Positions 34,556 through 44,400 of a stretch of 64,000 nucleotides of DNA are shown piece after piece. The number at the start of each line of letters is the position of its first letter. Position 1 is the first letter of the stretch. Under the pieces are notes generated by a model. It had not been told where the DNA came from, searched no databases, and worked only from the letters and a program-made list of their open reading frames with translations. Source of the DNA: Albimonas sp963977235 (GTDB lineage: Bacteria > Pseudomonadota > Alphaproteobacteria > Rhodobacterales > Rhodobacteraceae); the NCBI RefSeq assembly GCF_963977235.1, contig NZ_CAXBOD010000006.1, positions 1 to 64,000 of the forward strand, in the 5' to 3' direction. Made by a program: the position numbers and the translations under genes.

Positions 34556-35899
34556 TCAGCCGGCGTTGCGCACGGCCCAAAGCTCCATCGAGAGCCCCGG
34601 GAACTCGCCCGAGACATGCACGGCCATGCCCCCCGAGGTGGTCATCTGGCGCCAGTACGGACTGTCGGCCTCGAGCTCGAAGTAGACGCAGCCCGCGTGG
34701 AAAGGGATCTGGCGGGGCGCGACCGGCAGCGGCCGCAGCGCGATCCCCGGCAGGGCCGAGTTCACCAGCTGGCGGATCTCCTCCACCGGCCCCAGCTTGG
34801 CCTGGCTGGGGAAATACCGCCGCACGCTCTCGGGCGGCACGTCGGCCTTCGCCGCCAGCACGAAGGTCGAGGAGGTCAGCAGCCGCCGATCCGCGATCTG
34901 GGCGACCGAGACCCCGTACTTGCGCGGTTCGATCGGGATCGCGACCGCGCTCTGCTCGAGCACCGAGGACAGGAATTGGCGCAGCGTGCGGAACAGCGGC
35001 TGGAAGGTGTTGGTCAGATCGTGGTGGCGATAGGCGGGAAACTCGTCGGGCAGCTTGTCGGGCGCCATGAAGCTCGACAGCTCCCCCGCGAGGCCGACCA
35101 GAAAGCGGTGGACCTCCTGGGGGTGGAGGTTCTCGATCCCCAGCATCTGACGGATCTGGGGCAGCGCCCGGTTCAGCGAGATCAACAGCAGGTAGTCCGC
35201 GATCTCGGCCGCGCCGCGGGCGGCCCCCGACTGGGTCAGACGGCCGGCCAGGGCCTCGGCCCGGTGGCTCAGCATCCCCTCCAGCTCGCGCAGGAAGGCG
35301 TGCAGGGCGGGGGCGGCGCGGGCGTCGGTGCAGGCGGGGATGAAGGCGCGGTCGAGCACCACCTCCTTGTCCGGGCGCACCTCGATGATCCGGGCGATCG
35401 GGATCACCAGCTGGTCGGCGAGGTCGTCGAGGTCGAGCGCGAACTGCATCCGCAGCTTCGCCACCGCCAGGCGGAAGGGCCGACGCTCGCGCCCCATGGT
35501 GTCGGTCACGTCGATCTCGGCGGGGGCGTAACGCGCGGCCGAGCGGCCCTCGCCACCCATCTCCACCTCGGCCGCGCCGTGGCGGCGGCTGGGCACGGCG
35601 AGGTAGACGACCACGTTGCGCGCCTGCTCGGGCACGTCCAGCGCGGGGGGATGGTCGTCGGCGGCGGGAATGCGGAACACCGCGCCGTCCTGGGTCAGGC
35701 CCGCGCCCGTCTTCAGCGCGATCTTGCCGCGCTTGAGCAGCGCCTCGTCCAGCGCCAGCTCCCGCATCCCCCAGGCGCAGGGGGCGAGGCCGGAGGCGAG
35801 GCCGGCCACCAGCGACTCGACGTAGCGGTCATGCTGCTGGAAGTGGTGAGGCTGCAGGAACAGCCCCTCCGACCACAGCACCTTGCTTTCCCAGGACAC
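34556..35899 (-). CDS. tssK: T6SS baseplate protein TssK
   Basis: A 447-residue TssK, the trimeric linker between baseplate wedges and the membrane complex. The N-terminus KVLWSEGLFLQPHHFQQHD is diagnostic, and the middle and C-terminal blocks (IPIARIIEVRPDKEVVLD, LPDEFPAYRHHDLTNTF) fit as well. Length matches the family. It lies between tssJ and tssL with short gaps (33 and 19 bases) in the same operon. Confidence 0.93.
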   Translation of the reverse strand: MSWESKVLWSEGLFLQPHHFQQHDRYVESLVAGLASGLAPCAWGMRELALDEALLKRGKIALKTGAGLTQDGAVFRIPAADDHPPALDVPEQARNVVVYLAVPSRRHGAAEVEMGGEGRSAARYAPAEIDVTDTMGRERRPFRLAVAKLRMQFALDLDDLADQLVIPIARIIEVRPDKEVVLDRAFIPACTDARAAPALHAFLRELEGMLSHRAEALAGRLTQSGAARGAAEIADYLLLISLNRALPQIRQMLGIENLHPQEVHRFLVGLAGELSSFMAPDKLPDEFPAYRHHDLTNTFQPLFRTLRQFLSSVLEQSAVAIPIEPRKYGVSVAQIADRRLLTSSTFVLAAKADVPPESVRRYFPSQAKLGPVEEIRQLVNSALPGIALRPLPVAPRQIPFHAGCVYFELEADSPYWRQMTTSGGMAVHVSGEFPGLSMELWAVRNAG

Positions 35900-35932
35900 A
35901 GTCGGCGTCTCCTTGCTTGCGGATCTTCCGCG

Positions 35933-36391
35933 TCAGTCCCCGAAGGACACCGCGGCGGCCGAGACCGTGACGGCGAGCGGGTTGGCGGCGTTGGGCGTCA
36001 GCGGAGCGGTCGCGCTCCAGCCCGGCTGGCCCACGTCGCGAAAGCCCGCGACGACGCCGACGACGGCGGGGGTCTCGGCGGGCCGGTCGAAGGTCCGGAC
36101 CGAGCCGAGGGTCTCGCCGGGGGCCAGCAGATGCTCGTCCACCGCGATCAGGTCGGGGCCCAGCGCCTCCTGCGCGTCGCCGAACAGGGCGAAGAAGTCG
36201 GCCCCCTCGAAGCGGGCCGGCGCGCGCAGCCAGTAGACCTTCACCTTCGCCGGAAGGCCCCCGTTCATCCCCGGCGCGCCGGTCAGGCTCAGCGTCGCGG
36301 TGGTGGGCGGCGGCGGCGGGGGCGGGCCCCCGCAGGCGGCGAGCGTCAGGGTCAGCGCGGCGGCGGCCGCGGTCGCGACGGGCAGGGTCAT
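35933..36391 (-). CDS. tssJ: T6SS outer-membrane lipoprotein TssJ
   Basis: A 152-residue lipoprotein: a hydrophobic signal ending in the lipobox LAAC (C20), a poly-proline stretch and then the transthyretin-like TssJ fold (LPAKVKVYWLRAPARFEGADFFALF). TssJ anchors the membrane complex to the outer membrane and binds the TssM C-terminus. The start overlaps the tagH stop as ATGA. Length is typical. Confidence 0.88.
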   Translation of the reverse strand: MTLPVATAAAAALTLTLAACGGPPPPPPPTTATLSLTGAPGMNGGLPAKVKVYWLRAPARFEGADFFALFGDAQEALGPDLIAVDEHLLAPGETLGSVRTFDRPAETPAVVGVVAGFRDVGQPGWSATAPLTPNAANPLAVTVSAAAVSFGD

Positions 36392-37869
36392 GTCTTGCTC
36401 TCCAGGGCGTCGAGCTGCGCCGCATACGCGCGGGCGAACTCCTTTCCGAAGGTCGACTGGAAGTCGTCCTCGGTCTCTCGCGCGATCTGCGCGTACATCT
36501 TCTCGTAGGCTTCCCAATACCTTGCCTTCTTCCCCCCCAGCAGACCGCCGAGCGAGGACCCGGTCTCGATCCGGGCGGCCAGCGCCTCGGGCCCGAGGCG
36601 GGCCAGCAGGTCCTTCAGGGCCGCCTGCATCCCCGACATCATCGCCACCTCGTGGGCCTTGATGTCGTCGAGCGCCTCGGTCGCGGCGGCCTCGGCCTCG
36701 AGGTAGCCGGGGACGCCGGGGCGGATCATCGCCTCGACCGCCTGCTCGGCGCTGATCGAGAATTTCAGCGGGTTGTTGGCCCCGCGCGAGATCATGGTGC
36801 GGTCCATGCGCATCTCGCCCTTGATCGAGGCGCGGGTGATCAGGATCTCGCGCAGGCCGCCGACCATGACGGCGAAGACGCGGCCCATGCGGGCCATGGT
36901 CTCGGCCAGCTCGGCCTCGGGGATCTCGGCCCGCCCCATGCCGGCGGCGACCAGGAAGGCCCGCGCGGCGGCGTCCCGGGCGGCGTCGGGGGCGGCGTCG
37001 GGGGCGGCGTCGGGGGGCGCGGGCGCGGGCGCGGCGGGCGGCCCCGGCACGGGCCGCGCAAGCGGCGGCTCGTCCGGAGGGGGGGCGAAGGGCGGCGTGG
37101 CCGGGGCGGCGCCGGGCGCGGGTGGGGCGGCGCCGGGCGCGGGCGGGGCGGCGAAGGGGTCGGCCCGCCCGGTCAGGGGCGGCGCGCCGGCGGGCGCCTC
37201 GAACAGCTGGTCCCAGTCCTCGGGGATCACCGCCCCCGCGGCGCGGGGCGCCTGGAAGTGATCGTGGGCGGCGGGCGCGTGGTCCGGCGCGCTGGCGCCG
37301 TCGGGCGTGGACCAGCCCGGCGCGGGCCACGCCGCGTCCGGCGCGGAACCGCCGGCGAACGGGTCGTCCCAGGCGGGCGCGGGCGCCCAGCCCTCCGGCC
37401 CGCCGGCGGCCTCTGCGGAGCGCGCGCCGAGGATCTCGCCAAGGACGTCGTCGCCCTCGTCCAGCCCCTCGCCCAGGGCGTCGAGCGCGCTTTCGCCCGG
37501 CGGCGCGGCGGGCGGCGGGGGGGGCGTCCCGCCGCCCGCGGCCTCCACGGGGGCCGCCGAGATCTCGACGGCCAGCTCGTAGCCGCCCACGCCGATCACG
37601 TCGCCGTCGTTCAGGGGCGTGGGCACGTCGCCCAGCCGCTCGGGCGCATAGTTGAGGTAGGTGCCGTTGGTCGAGAGGTCGACCACCACATAGTCCCCGC
37701 CCCGCGCCTCGATCACGCAATGGCGCTTGGAGAGCGTCCGTTCGGGGTCGGGCAGCGCCAGGTCGTTCTCCTCGCCGCGCCCCACGGTCAGCGCGCCGCC
37801 GGTCATCTCGACCGCCGCGCGCGCGCCGGGTTGGGCGCCGGAGTTCTGGAACCGCAGCCGCAGGGTCAT
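36388..37869 (-). CDS. tagH: T6SS FHA-domain protein TagH (Fha)
   Basis: A 493-residue scaffold. The N-terminal FHA domain (about 4-98) keeps the phospho-threonine-binding residues: GR (30-31), SKRH (47-50) and STNGT (66-70). A Pro/Ala-rich linker of about 170 residues follows, then the conserved TagH C-terminal domain (from about 320; MDRTMISRGANNPLKFS). Fha proteins bind a phosphorylated T6SS component and permit assembly. It overlaps tssJ by 4 bases and lies 3 bases after the PAAR gene. Confidence 0.9.
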   Translation of the reverse strand: MTLRLRFQNSGAQPGARAAVEMTGGALTVGRGEENDLALPDPERTLSKRHCVIEARGGDYVVVDLSTNGTYLNYAPERLGDVPTPLNDGDVIGVGGYELAVEISAAPVEAAGGGTPPPPPAAPPGESALDALGEGLDEGDDVLGEILGARSAEAAGGPEGWAPAPAWDDPFAGGSAPDAAWPAPGWSTPDGASAPDHAPAAHDHFQAPRAAGAVIPEDWDQLFEAPAGAPPLTGRADPFAAPPAPGAAPPAPGAAPATPPFAPPPDEPPLARPVPGPPAAPAPAPPDAAPDAAPDAARDAAARAFLVAAGMGRAEIPEAELAETMARMGRVFAVMVGGLREILITRASIKGEMRMDRTMISRGANNPLKFSISAEQAVEAMIRPGVPGYLEAEAAATEALDDIKAHEVAMMSGMQAALKDLLARLGPEALAARIETGSSLGGLLGGKKARYWEAYEKMYAQIARETEDDFQSTFGKEFARAYAAQLDALESKT

Positions 37870-37872
37870 CGC

Positions 37873-38163
37873 TCAGCCCCCCACCATGACCGTGAAACAC
37901 CCCGCCACGAGGGCGCCGCCATACGCGCAGGCGTCCCCCAGCCGGGCCTGCGGCTTCTTGCCGACCAGCACCTTGGCCGACCCCATGACGACCGGGTGCG
38001 GCGGGCCCACGCAGACCGCCAACGCGGTCGCCGTGGCGGCCGGCATCTTGCCGATCATCACGGTGGGGACCGGCACGACCACCGGGCCGCCCACATGCGG
38101 GATCACGCCCGTCACCATCGGACAGACATGCATGTCGCCCACGCGCGCGGCCGGCCGGGTCAT
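37873..38163 (-). CDS. PAAR-domain spike-tip protein
   Basis: A 96-residue single-domain PAAR protein that should cap the VgrG trimer. It starts MTRPAARVGDMHVCPMV and contains the repeats and metal ligands expected (H12, H23, H56, C79 are candidates). No extra effector domain is attached. It overlaps the DUF6931-like gene by 4 bases and lies close to vgrG, as spike parts usually do. Confidence 0.85.
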   Translation of the reverse strand: MTRPAARVGDMHVCPMVTGVIPHVGGPVVVPVPTVMIGKMPAATATALAVCVGPPHPVVMGSAKVLVGKKPQARLGDACAYGGALVAGCFTVMVGG

Positions 38164-38939
38164 GACCGCCCCTCCGCCGGGGCGACCCCGCACGGAACGC
38201 CCCCGCCAGAGGCATCGGCGGGGGGACCCTTCCCCTGCGAGGCGCCCACGCCAGAGACCTCGCCGCCCGAGGCGTCCGTCGGGAAGACCTCCCTGCGCGA
38301 GGCGCCGGCGGGGGAGGCGTCCGCCTGCGAGGCGTCCGCGGGGGCGTCGCCCCCCTCGGGCGCGGGAACCTGGCCGGCGCCCCCGCGGGCGAGGTCGAGC
38401 GCCCGGTCCAGCAGCCAGGCGCCGCGCCGGTCGGGGTCGGCGGCCTCGTCGAACAGCGAAAGCAGCGCCATCCCGAAGACCGCCCCGCCCACCGCGCCCG
38501 CAGGGGCGGCGTAGTCGTCGAGCTCCCCCGGCCCCAGCGTGCCGTCGGCGAAACAGGCCGCCATCGCGCACAGCCCCGCGTCGTCGTCGCCGGCCGCATC
38601 CAGCGCCTCGCGGGCCCGGGCGCGGGTCTCGGGCCCCGGGCGCATCACCCAGGCCTCGGCCGCGGCCACCGCCGCCGAGGGCCGCCCCCCCGCGCACAGA
38701 TCCCGCGCGCTCAGGCAGGCCCACCAGGTCGCCTCGCGCGCCGGCAGCGCATGGGCCAGCAGCTGCAGCATGTCGAGCCGCGCGCCCTTGCCCGCAAGCT
38801 CGGCCAGCACCCGGGGCACGCCCGCGCTCGCCGGCGCCTCGAGCGGCGTCTGCAGCTTCACCCCCGCCGCCGCGAGGATCTTGGCGGCCGGATCGGTCGA
38901 GAGCTTCCGGAGCCCCTCGAAACGCTGGCAAGCGGTCAT
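38160..38939 (-). CDS. T6SS-associated protein, DUF6931-like
   Basis: A 259-residue protein. The first 180 residues are helical with several Trp/Cys (LPAREATWWACLSARDLC) and resemble the DUF6931 proteins found next to VgrG in T6SS loci; the family name is given with moderate confidence. From about residue 195 it turns into a low-complexity tail with a degenerate DASGGEVSG-type repeat. Its place between vgrG and PAAR suggests a role in loading the spike or an effector, but this is inference. No enzymatic motif is visible. Confidence 0.6.
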   Translation of the reverse strand: MTACQRFEGLRKLSTDPAAKILAAAGVKLQTPLEAPASAGVPRVLAELAGKGARLDMLQLLAHALPAREATWWACLSARDLCAGGRPSAAVAAAEAWVMRPGPETRARAREALDAAGDDDAGLCAMAACFADGTLGPGELDDYAAPAGAVGGAVFGMALLSLFDEAADPDRRGAWLLDRALDLARGGAGQVPAPEGGDAPADASQADASPAGASRREVFPTDASGGEVSGVGASQGKGPPADASGGGVPCGVAPAEGRS

Positions 38940-38949
38940 GGCGCTCTCC

Positions 38950-41088
38950 TCAGTTGATCAGGGTCAGCGCGCCGCGGGCCATCAGCAGCCCCGAGGATTT
39001 CAGCTGGGTCATCCCGCCCCCCTCGAGCTTCAGCATCCCCGCGCCCTTCAGCGCGGCCATGCCCTTGCCCTCGAGGGTCAGCGCCCCGCCGGCGGTCACC
39101 TTCGCCGCGGCGCTCGCGGCCACCTCGACCTGGGGGGCCGTGATCTTGACCTTCGAGGGCGTCATCTCGATCTTCGAGGCGCCGCAGGTCAGCACGATCC
39201 TGCTCTTCGCCGAGACCGTCAGCGCGGTCCCCACGTCGATCTCCATCGCCCCGGCGACCGTCTCGCTCGCGGCTCCCTTCACGGTCGCCCTGCGGTCGCC
39301 GTCGACCCTCAGCACGTCGTCGGCGCCCACCTCCGCGGTGCGGCTCCTGGCGATCGAGAGCCGCTCGGCCCCCCTGGCGAGGGTGAAGCTGTGGTCGCCC
39401 TCGACGATCCGCTCGGTCTTGTCGCCGTGGATGGTCTGCTTGAAGGTCCCGGGGGACTTGTGCCCCTCGCCCACCGTGATCTCGGCGTTGTTCTTCACGA
39501 TCTGGGTGAAGTCGCGCTCGGACTGCAGGCGCACGAACTCGGCGTCCTTGCGGTCCTCGAACACCAGCTCGTGGAAGCCGGTCCCCTTCTTCGAGCTGCG
39601 GGTCTTGATCCCGGTCATCGTGCGGCTGGCGGGCAGCGGCCAGGGGTGGCGGGTCTCGCCGTTGTAGACCATGCCGGTGACCAGCGGGCGGTCGGGGTCG
39701 CCGTCCTCGAACTGGACCACGACCTCCTGGCCGATGCGCGGCGCCGCGGCCAGGCCCCAGCCCTTGCCGCTCCAGGGCGAGGCGGTGCGCACCCAGCACG
39801 AGGACCGCTCGTCGCCATCGCCCTCGCGGTCCCAGTGGAACTGGACCTTCACGCGGCCCTGCTCGTCGGTCCAGACGTCCTCGTCCGCCTTGCCGACCAC
39901 CACGGCGGTCTGCACGCCGGGGATCTCGGGGCGCGGGGTCTCGCGCGGGGAGCGATAGACCTCGCGCACCGGCTGGGCCTCGAACGTGCAGCGGTAGCGG
40001 TCGCGGTTGGGGACGTCGCCGAAGTCGAGCGCGGGGCCCAGGATGGCGCGGATCAGCTCGCGCTCGGGCCCCTCGACCTCGATCTGGATGCGGTGGCGGG
40101 CGCCGATCACCAGATACTCGCCGTTCTCCGCCTTGCGCGGATGCTCCTTCAGCCTGAAGCGGCCGCCCGTCGCCATCTGGCGCACGTTGCACGCGCCCTG
40201 GGTGCGCGCGGCGCCCGCGGCGAAGCCCTCGGCCAGCACGCGGGCCTGATGCTCGCCCTCCTGCTCGCCCTTCTGCGCCGCGCGATGACGCCCGGCGGGG
40301 GCGTAGAGCTCATAGTTGCGGTGGCGGTGCTTGCCCCTGGGCGCCGACTTGCGCGCCGTGAGGTCCGAGCGCGGCCGCGCAGGGTCATAGGCGTGCAGGG
40401 CCACCCGGCCGGTCTGCACCCGCTCGACCCCGCGCCATTCGAAGATGTGGTCGTCGGCGCGGCGGTAGTGGGCCTCTTCGAAGTGGAAGTCGATCGCGGC
40501 GTGATCTTCCAGCGGCCGGTGCGCGCCCATGTCGTCGGCAAGGACCAGCGTCTCGCGCGTCTTGTCGTGTTCGAAGTAATAGTAGATCCCCTCCTCCTCC
40601 ATCAGGCGGGAGAGGAAGTCGAAGTCCGTCTCGCGATACTGCACGCAATAGTCGCGGCGCTTGTAGGTCTGCGAGGTCCGGTCCTTCCAGTCCGGGAACG
40701 CGTGCTGCGCGAAGACCGCCGCGATCACCTCGAGCGCCGTCTTGTCCTGGAAGATCCGGCAGTCGGAGCTGCGGGTCAGGAACCATGGCCAGGGCCGGAC
40801 CTCGGCGCGGAAATAGCCCGCGCCGTTGTGCGCGCCCAGATACTCGGCCGCCACGCAGCGCCCCTGGAAATGCCGGGTCTTGTCCTTCGGCGCGTCGATC
40901 TCGAGGCGCAGCCGCTCGCCCACCAGGCGGCCGAGATCGAGATCGAGGTCGGGCGAGCGGAACTCGATCGTGGTCTCGCTCAGGCGGCCCAGGCGTTCGT
41001 CGATCTGGGCGCGCATCAGCACGCCCTTCAGGGCGCCGGGCAGGACCAGGCGGACGTCGCGGTTCTCGGGCATCGGGGCGCTGGCCAT
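38950..41088 (-). CDS. vgrG: T6SS spike protein VgrG (TssI)
   Basis: A 712-residue VgrG: gp27-like part (1 to about 370, with FDFLSRLMEEEGIYYYFEH), the gp5 OB fold (VWTDEQGRVKVQFHWDREG, then SPWSGKGWGLAAAPRIGQEV), and a C-terminal beta-helix needle with short repeats (GALTLEGKGMAALKGAG). There is no C-terminal effector domain, so toxicity would come from separate cargo. It is followed after 10 bases by the DUF6931-like gene and PAAR. Confidence 0.93.
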   Translation of the reverse strand: MASAPMPENRDVRLVLPGALKGVLMRAQIDERLGRLSETTIEFRSPDLDLDLGRLVGERLRLEIDAPKDKTRHFQGRCVAAEYLGAHNGAGYFRAEVRPWPWFLTRSSDCRIFQDKTALEVIAAVFAQHAFPDWKDRTSQTYKRRDYCVQYRETDFDFLSRLMEEEGIYYYFEHDKTRETLVLADDMGAHRPLEDHAAIDFHFEEAHYRRADDHIFEWRGVERVQTGRVALHAYDPARPRSDLTARKSAPRGKHRHRNYELYAPAGRHRAAQKGEQEGEHQARVLAEGFAAGAARTQGACNVRQMATGGRFRLKEHPRKAENGEYLVIGARHRIQIEVEGPERELIRAILGPALDFGDVPNRDRYRCTFEAQPVREVYRSPRETPRPEIPGVQTAVVVGKADEDVWTDEQGRVKVQFHWDREGDGDERSSCWVRTASPWSGKGWGLAAAPRIGQEVVVQFEDGDPDRPLVTGMVYNGETRHPWPLPASRTMTGIKTRSSKKGTGFHELVFEDRKDAEFVRLQSERDFTQIVKNNAEITVGEGHKSPGTFKQTIHGDKTERIVEGDHSFTLARGAERLSIARSRTAEVGADDVLRVDGDRRATVKGAASETVAGAMEIDVGTALTVSAKSRIVLTCGASKIEMTPSKVKITAPQVEVAASAAAKVTAGGALTLEGKGMAALKGAGMLKLEGGGMTQLKSSGLLMARGALTLIN

Positions 41089-41092
41089 GGTC

Positions 41093-41401
41093 TCAGCCCT
41101 CCCCGAGGGGGGCGGCGGGGTCGATCGTCGCCAGCTCGTCCTTGCGCCTGAGGCGCGCGACGATGGCGGGGTGGATGCCCCACAGCGCCCCGGGCGCGAG
41201 CCCCCTGGCCGACAGGAACAGCCGCAGGTCGAAGTCGCTCTCGAAGCGCAGGCAGCCGACCGGGGTCGGGTAGCCCGGGACGTTGGCCAGCATCGCGTCG
41301 AGATGCGCCTCGCCCTCCAGCAGCCAGAAGCCGCCGTTGACCTCGGCCAGCAGGATGTCCTCGCGGGGAGGCTCGGGGGTGTGGGGGTCGAGATCGCGCA
41401 T
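41093..41401 (-). CDS. Small T6SS-locus protein of unknown function
   Basis: A 102-residue acidic protein (ILLAEVNGGFWLLEGEAHLD, then GCLRFESDFDLRLFLSARG), predicted alpha/beta, with no signal peptide and no family I recognise. Its ATG overlaps the stop of the sheath-fusion gene (TGATG) and it ends 4 bases before the vgrG start. This tight packing between the two suggests it works with VgrG or with the fusion protein, for example as a chaperone or adaptor. Confidence 0.6.
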   Translation of the reverse strand: MRDLDPHTPEPPREDILLAEVNGGFWLLEGEAHLDAMLANVPGYPTPVGCLRFESDFDLRLFLSARGLAPGALWGIHPAIVARLRRKDELATIDPAAPLGEG

Positions 41402-44400
41402 CACAGGTCCTTCAGCAGGGCGGCCAGGTCGGGATCCATCTCGTCGTCGTCCTCCGCCTCGCCCTCCGGCGCGGCGTCGTCCTCGCCGAGCGAGGCCAGC
41501 AGATCGTCAAGCTCGGAGAGACCGTCGTCCTCGGGATCCGGGTCGGTCGCTTCGGGGGTCGCCGGGGAGGCCGCCTCGGGGGCGCCCTCCTCCACCGACA
41601 GCGAGGCCAGCAGCCCGTCGAGCTCGGAGAGCCCGTCGTCCTCCGCCCCGGACGCCTCCGCCCCGGACGCCTCCGCCTCAAGCGCCGCGCCCTCCTCGAG
41701 CCCGGCCAGCAGGTCGTCGAGCTCGGACATCGCCGCGTCCGCCCCGGTCTCGGGGTCGGCTTCCGCGGGCGGGGCGTCCTCGGGCGCCCTGGCGGCCGGC
41801 GGCGCCATGCCGCCCGGCTCGGCGTCCACAACATCGCCCGGCGCGCTCGCCCAAGGGCCGGCGAGATCGCGGCCGATCAGCGACTGGAACGACCCCTGGC
41901 GCACCACGTTGCGCCCCTTGAGCGAAAGCACCGGGATCAGCCCCCGCTCGACCACCTTCGCGGCGGCCGAGGTGTCGAGCAGCCGCTCGGTGCAGGGCAG
42001 CGCCACCGGGTCGCCGTGATCGTCGACCCCGTGATGCAGGGGCATGTCGTCGAGCGTCATGATCTCGCCCAGACGCATCTTCGCCGGGCCTGTCCGCGCG
42101 GCCGTCTCGGCCATCAGGATCGCCGACAGCAGGGCCGGATTGGCCCACAGCATCCCCTGCATCCCCTCGCGCGTGGCGAATTCCTCGAAGTCGAAGGGCT
42201 CCACCGGCTCGGTCCTGCGCCCGTAGGGCAGGCGCAGCACGAAGGACGACACCGCAAGGCCCACGTAGCCCGCCGCGGGCAGCGCGCGCAGCGCGTCCCA
42301 GGCGCGGGCGGCCTCCGGCGCGCGCTCCCGCAGGGGGGTGTCGATCACCTCGGGCGCGATGGCGGCCACGAAGGGCGCGTCGATCCAGGCCGCGATGCGG
42401 GCCATCCGCGCGAGCAGCGCCGCATGGGCCGGCGTCTCGTCGAGGGTGTAGAGGCCGATGACCGCCGACAGCGCCCCCCGCCCCTCGTCGAGCCGCGGCG
42501 CCTCGGCCAGCATCCCGAACAGGCCGCTCTGCGAGAGGTCCTCCTGCGCGGCCAGATCCGCGGCCCATTCCTCGGCCGAGAGGTCATGAAGCGCGATCTC
42601 GACGCGCCCCCCGCCCCCGGCGCGCCGGGCCAGCAGCTCCAGCGAGCGCCAGGCCGATTCCACCGCCTGGAAGTCAGGGTGATGGAGCACCGCGCGCATG
42701 GCGCCCGAGAGGGCGGCGTCGAGCGCGGCCTGCAGGCTCTCCTGCCGCGGATCCGGAGCGGCCTGGACATAGGGGGCGACGATGCGCGCGATCAGCGCGT
42801 CCGCGGGGCTGGCGCAGGCCGGCGCGCCGGCAGGGTCGCCGATCAGGGCGCGGAAATCGCTGAGCGCGCCGCCCGAGGGCAGGACCCCGCCGCGGGGGCG
42901 CGCGACCGGCGGGGGCGGGGGCGGATCGCCGGCCAGGCCCTGCGCCTCGGCCAGCGCCGCGGCCTCGCCGCGCGCCACCCGGGCGCGCAGGCCGGCCAGG
43001 CCCTCGAACATCTCGACCGCCTCGTAGAGGTCGTCGGGATGCAGGGCGTCGAGGCCGTCCAGCGGCGCCTCGATCCCCGCCCCGTCCGCGCCCAGCGGCA
43101 GCACCAGCGTCGTGGCGAAGCGGGCGATGACGCTGTCGAGCGTGTCGATGTCCAGCCGGATCGGCGCGCGCGCGGCCAGCGCGGCGCCGGTCTCGCGCTC
43201 GCCCCGGTTGGCGCGGCCCGAGAAGTCGCCCAGTACGGCGATGCGGAAGACCGGGCGCTCGATCGCCTCCGGGCGCGGCAGGGACAGCCGGCCGAAGGGC
43301 GCCTGCGGCGGGCCGTCGTCCCGCACGCTCGCGGGGGAGGCGTCGACGTTGTCGGCGTCGCGTGCAAGGGGCGCAGGTGCGTCGTCCCGCAGGGGCGCAG
43401 GTGCGTCGTCCCGCAGCGGCGCGGGTGTGGCGGGCGTGGCGGGCGCATCCCCCGCATTCCGCAGTCCCGGGCGCGGCGCTCCGGGGGCCGGCTGGCCCGA
43501 AGGCGCCGGAGACGGGACGTGCGGTGCAGGCGGCTCCGCCGCGCCGCCCGCACCGCCCCTGTCCGCGACGTCGGCGAACAGGGATTCCAGATCGGTCTCG
43601 AGCTCGCCCGCGGCCGGCGCAGCCGCCGCGCCCGTGGCGCGCAGCCCGTCGAGCGCGGCCTGCGCGACGGCCTCTTCCCCCGCGCCGGCCGGCGCCTGCG
43701 GGGCGACGTCGCGAAGGGCGGCGAAGGCCTCGCCCAGGGGATCCGAAGCGTCGGCGGGCGGGGTCGCCTCGCCAACGCGGCGCAGGTCCGAGAGAGCCGC
43801 GCTCGCCTCGTCCGAGGGATCCTGCGGGGCGGCCCGGGGCGCCTTGCGAAGCGCGGCGAAGGCCGCGTCGTCGTCAGGGGTCTGCGTCGGCGCCGCGACC
43901 GGCGCGGCGGCGCGCAGGGCGTCGAGCGCCTCGTCGGCCCCGACCGCAGCCCCGCCCGCAGCCCCGCCCGCGGTCTCGCTCCCGGCGCCGACCAGGGCGC
44001 CCAGCGCCGCGGGATCGGCGATCAGGCGGGCGATCAGGTCCTCAGCGCCCGCCTTGCCGTCCATGTAGGTCAGCAGATGCGCGAGCTGCGTGCGGGCCTC
44101 CAGCATCGCGGCGAGCGGCGCGATCCTGCCCGCCACCGCGGCGGGCGCGAAATCTTCCATCCGCTCGAAGGTCAGATCGACCGGGAGCGACCCCTCCCCG
44201 GTCAGCGTATTGGGCGCGGCGAACGCCACGCGCGGCCGCATCGCCCGCATCCGGTCGTCGAAACCCTCGACGTCGACCTCGAGGAACCTGCGGTCGGCGA
44301 CCGAGGGCTGGGGCGCCGCGCTCTTGCCCGCAAGATCGGCTATCACCCCCATCACGAAGGGCAGCTGAACCGTCTTCTGCGCGCCGTAAAGCTCGACGTC

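Noticed and set aside
29008..35070. A 2020-codon open frame on the plus strand
   Set aside because: Antisense to tagF, tssM, tssL and tssK, which are unmistakable; no recognisable domain in the long frame.
43367..43414. Direct repeats as a possible CRISPR array
   Set aside because: The units are contiguous with no spacers and lie in frame within a protein linker; no cas genes are present.
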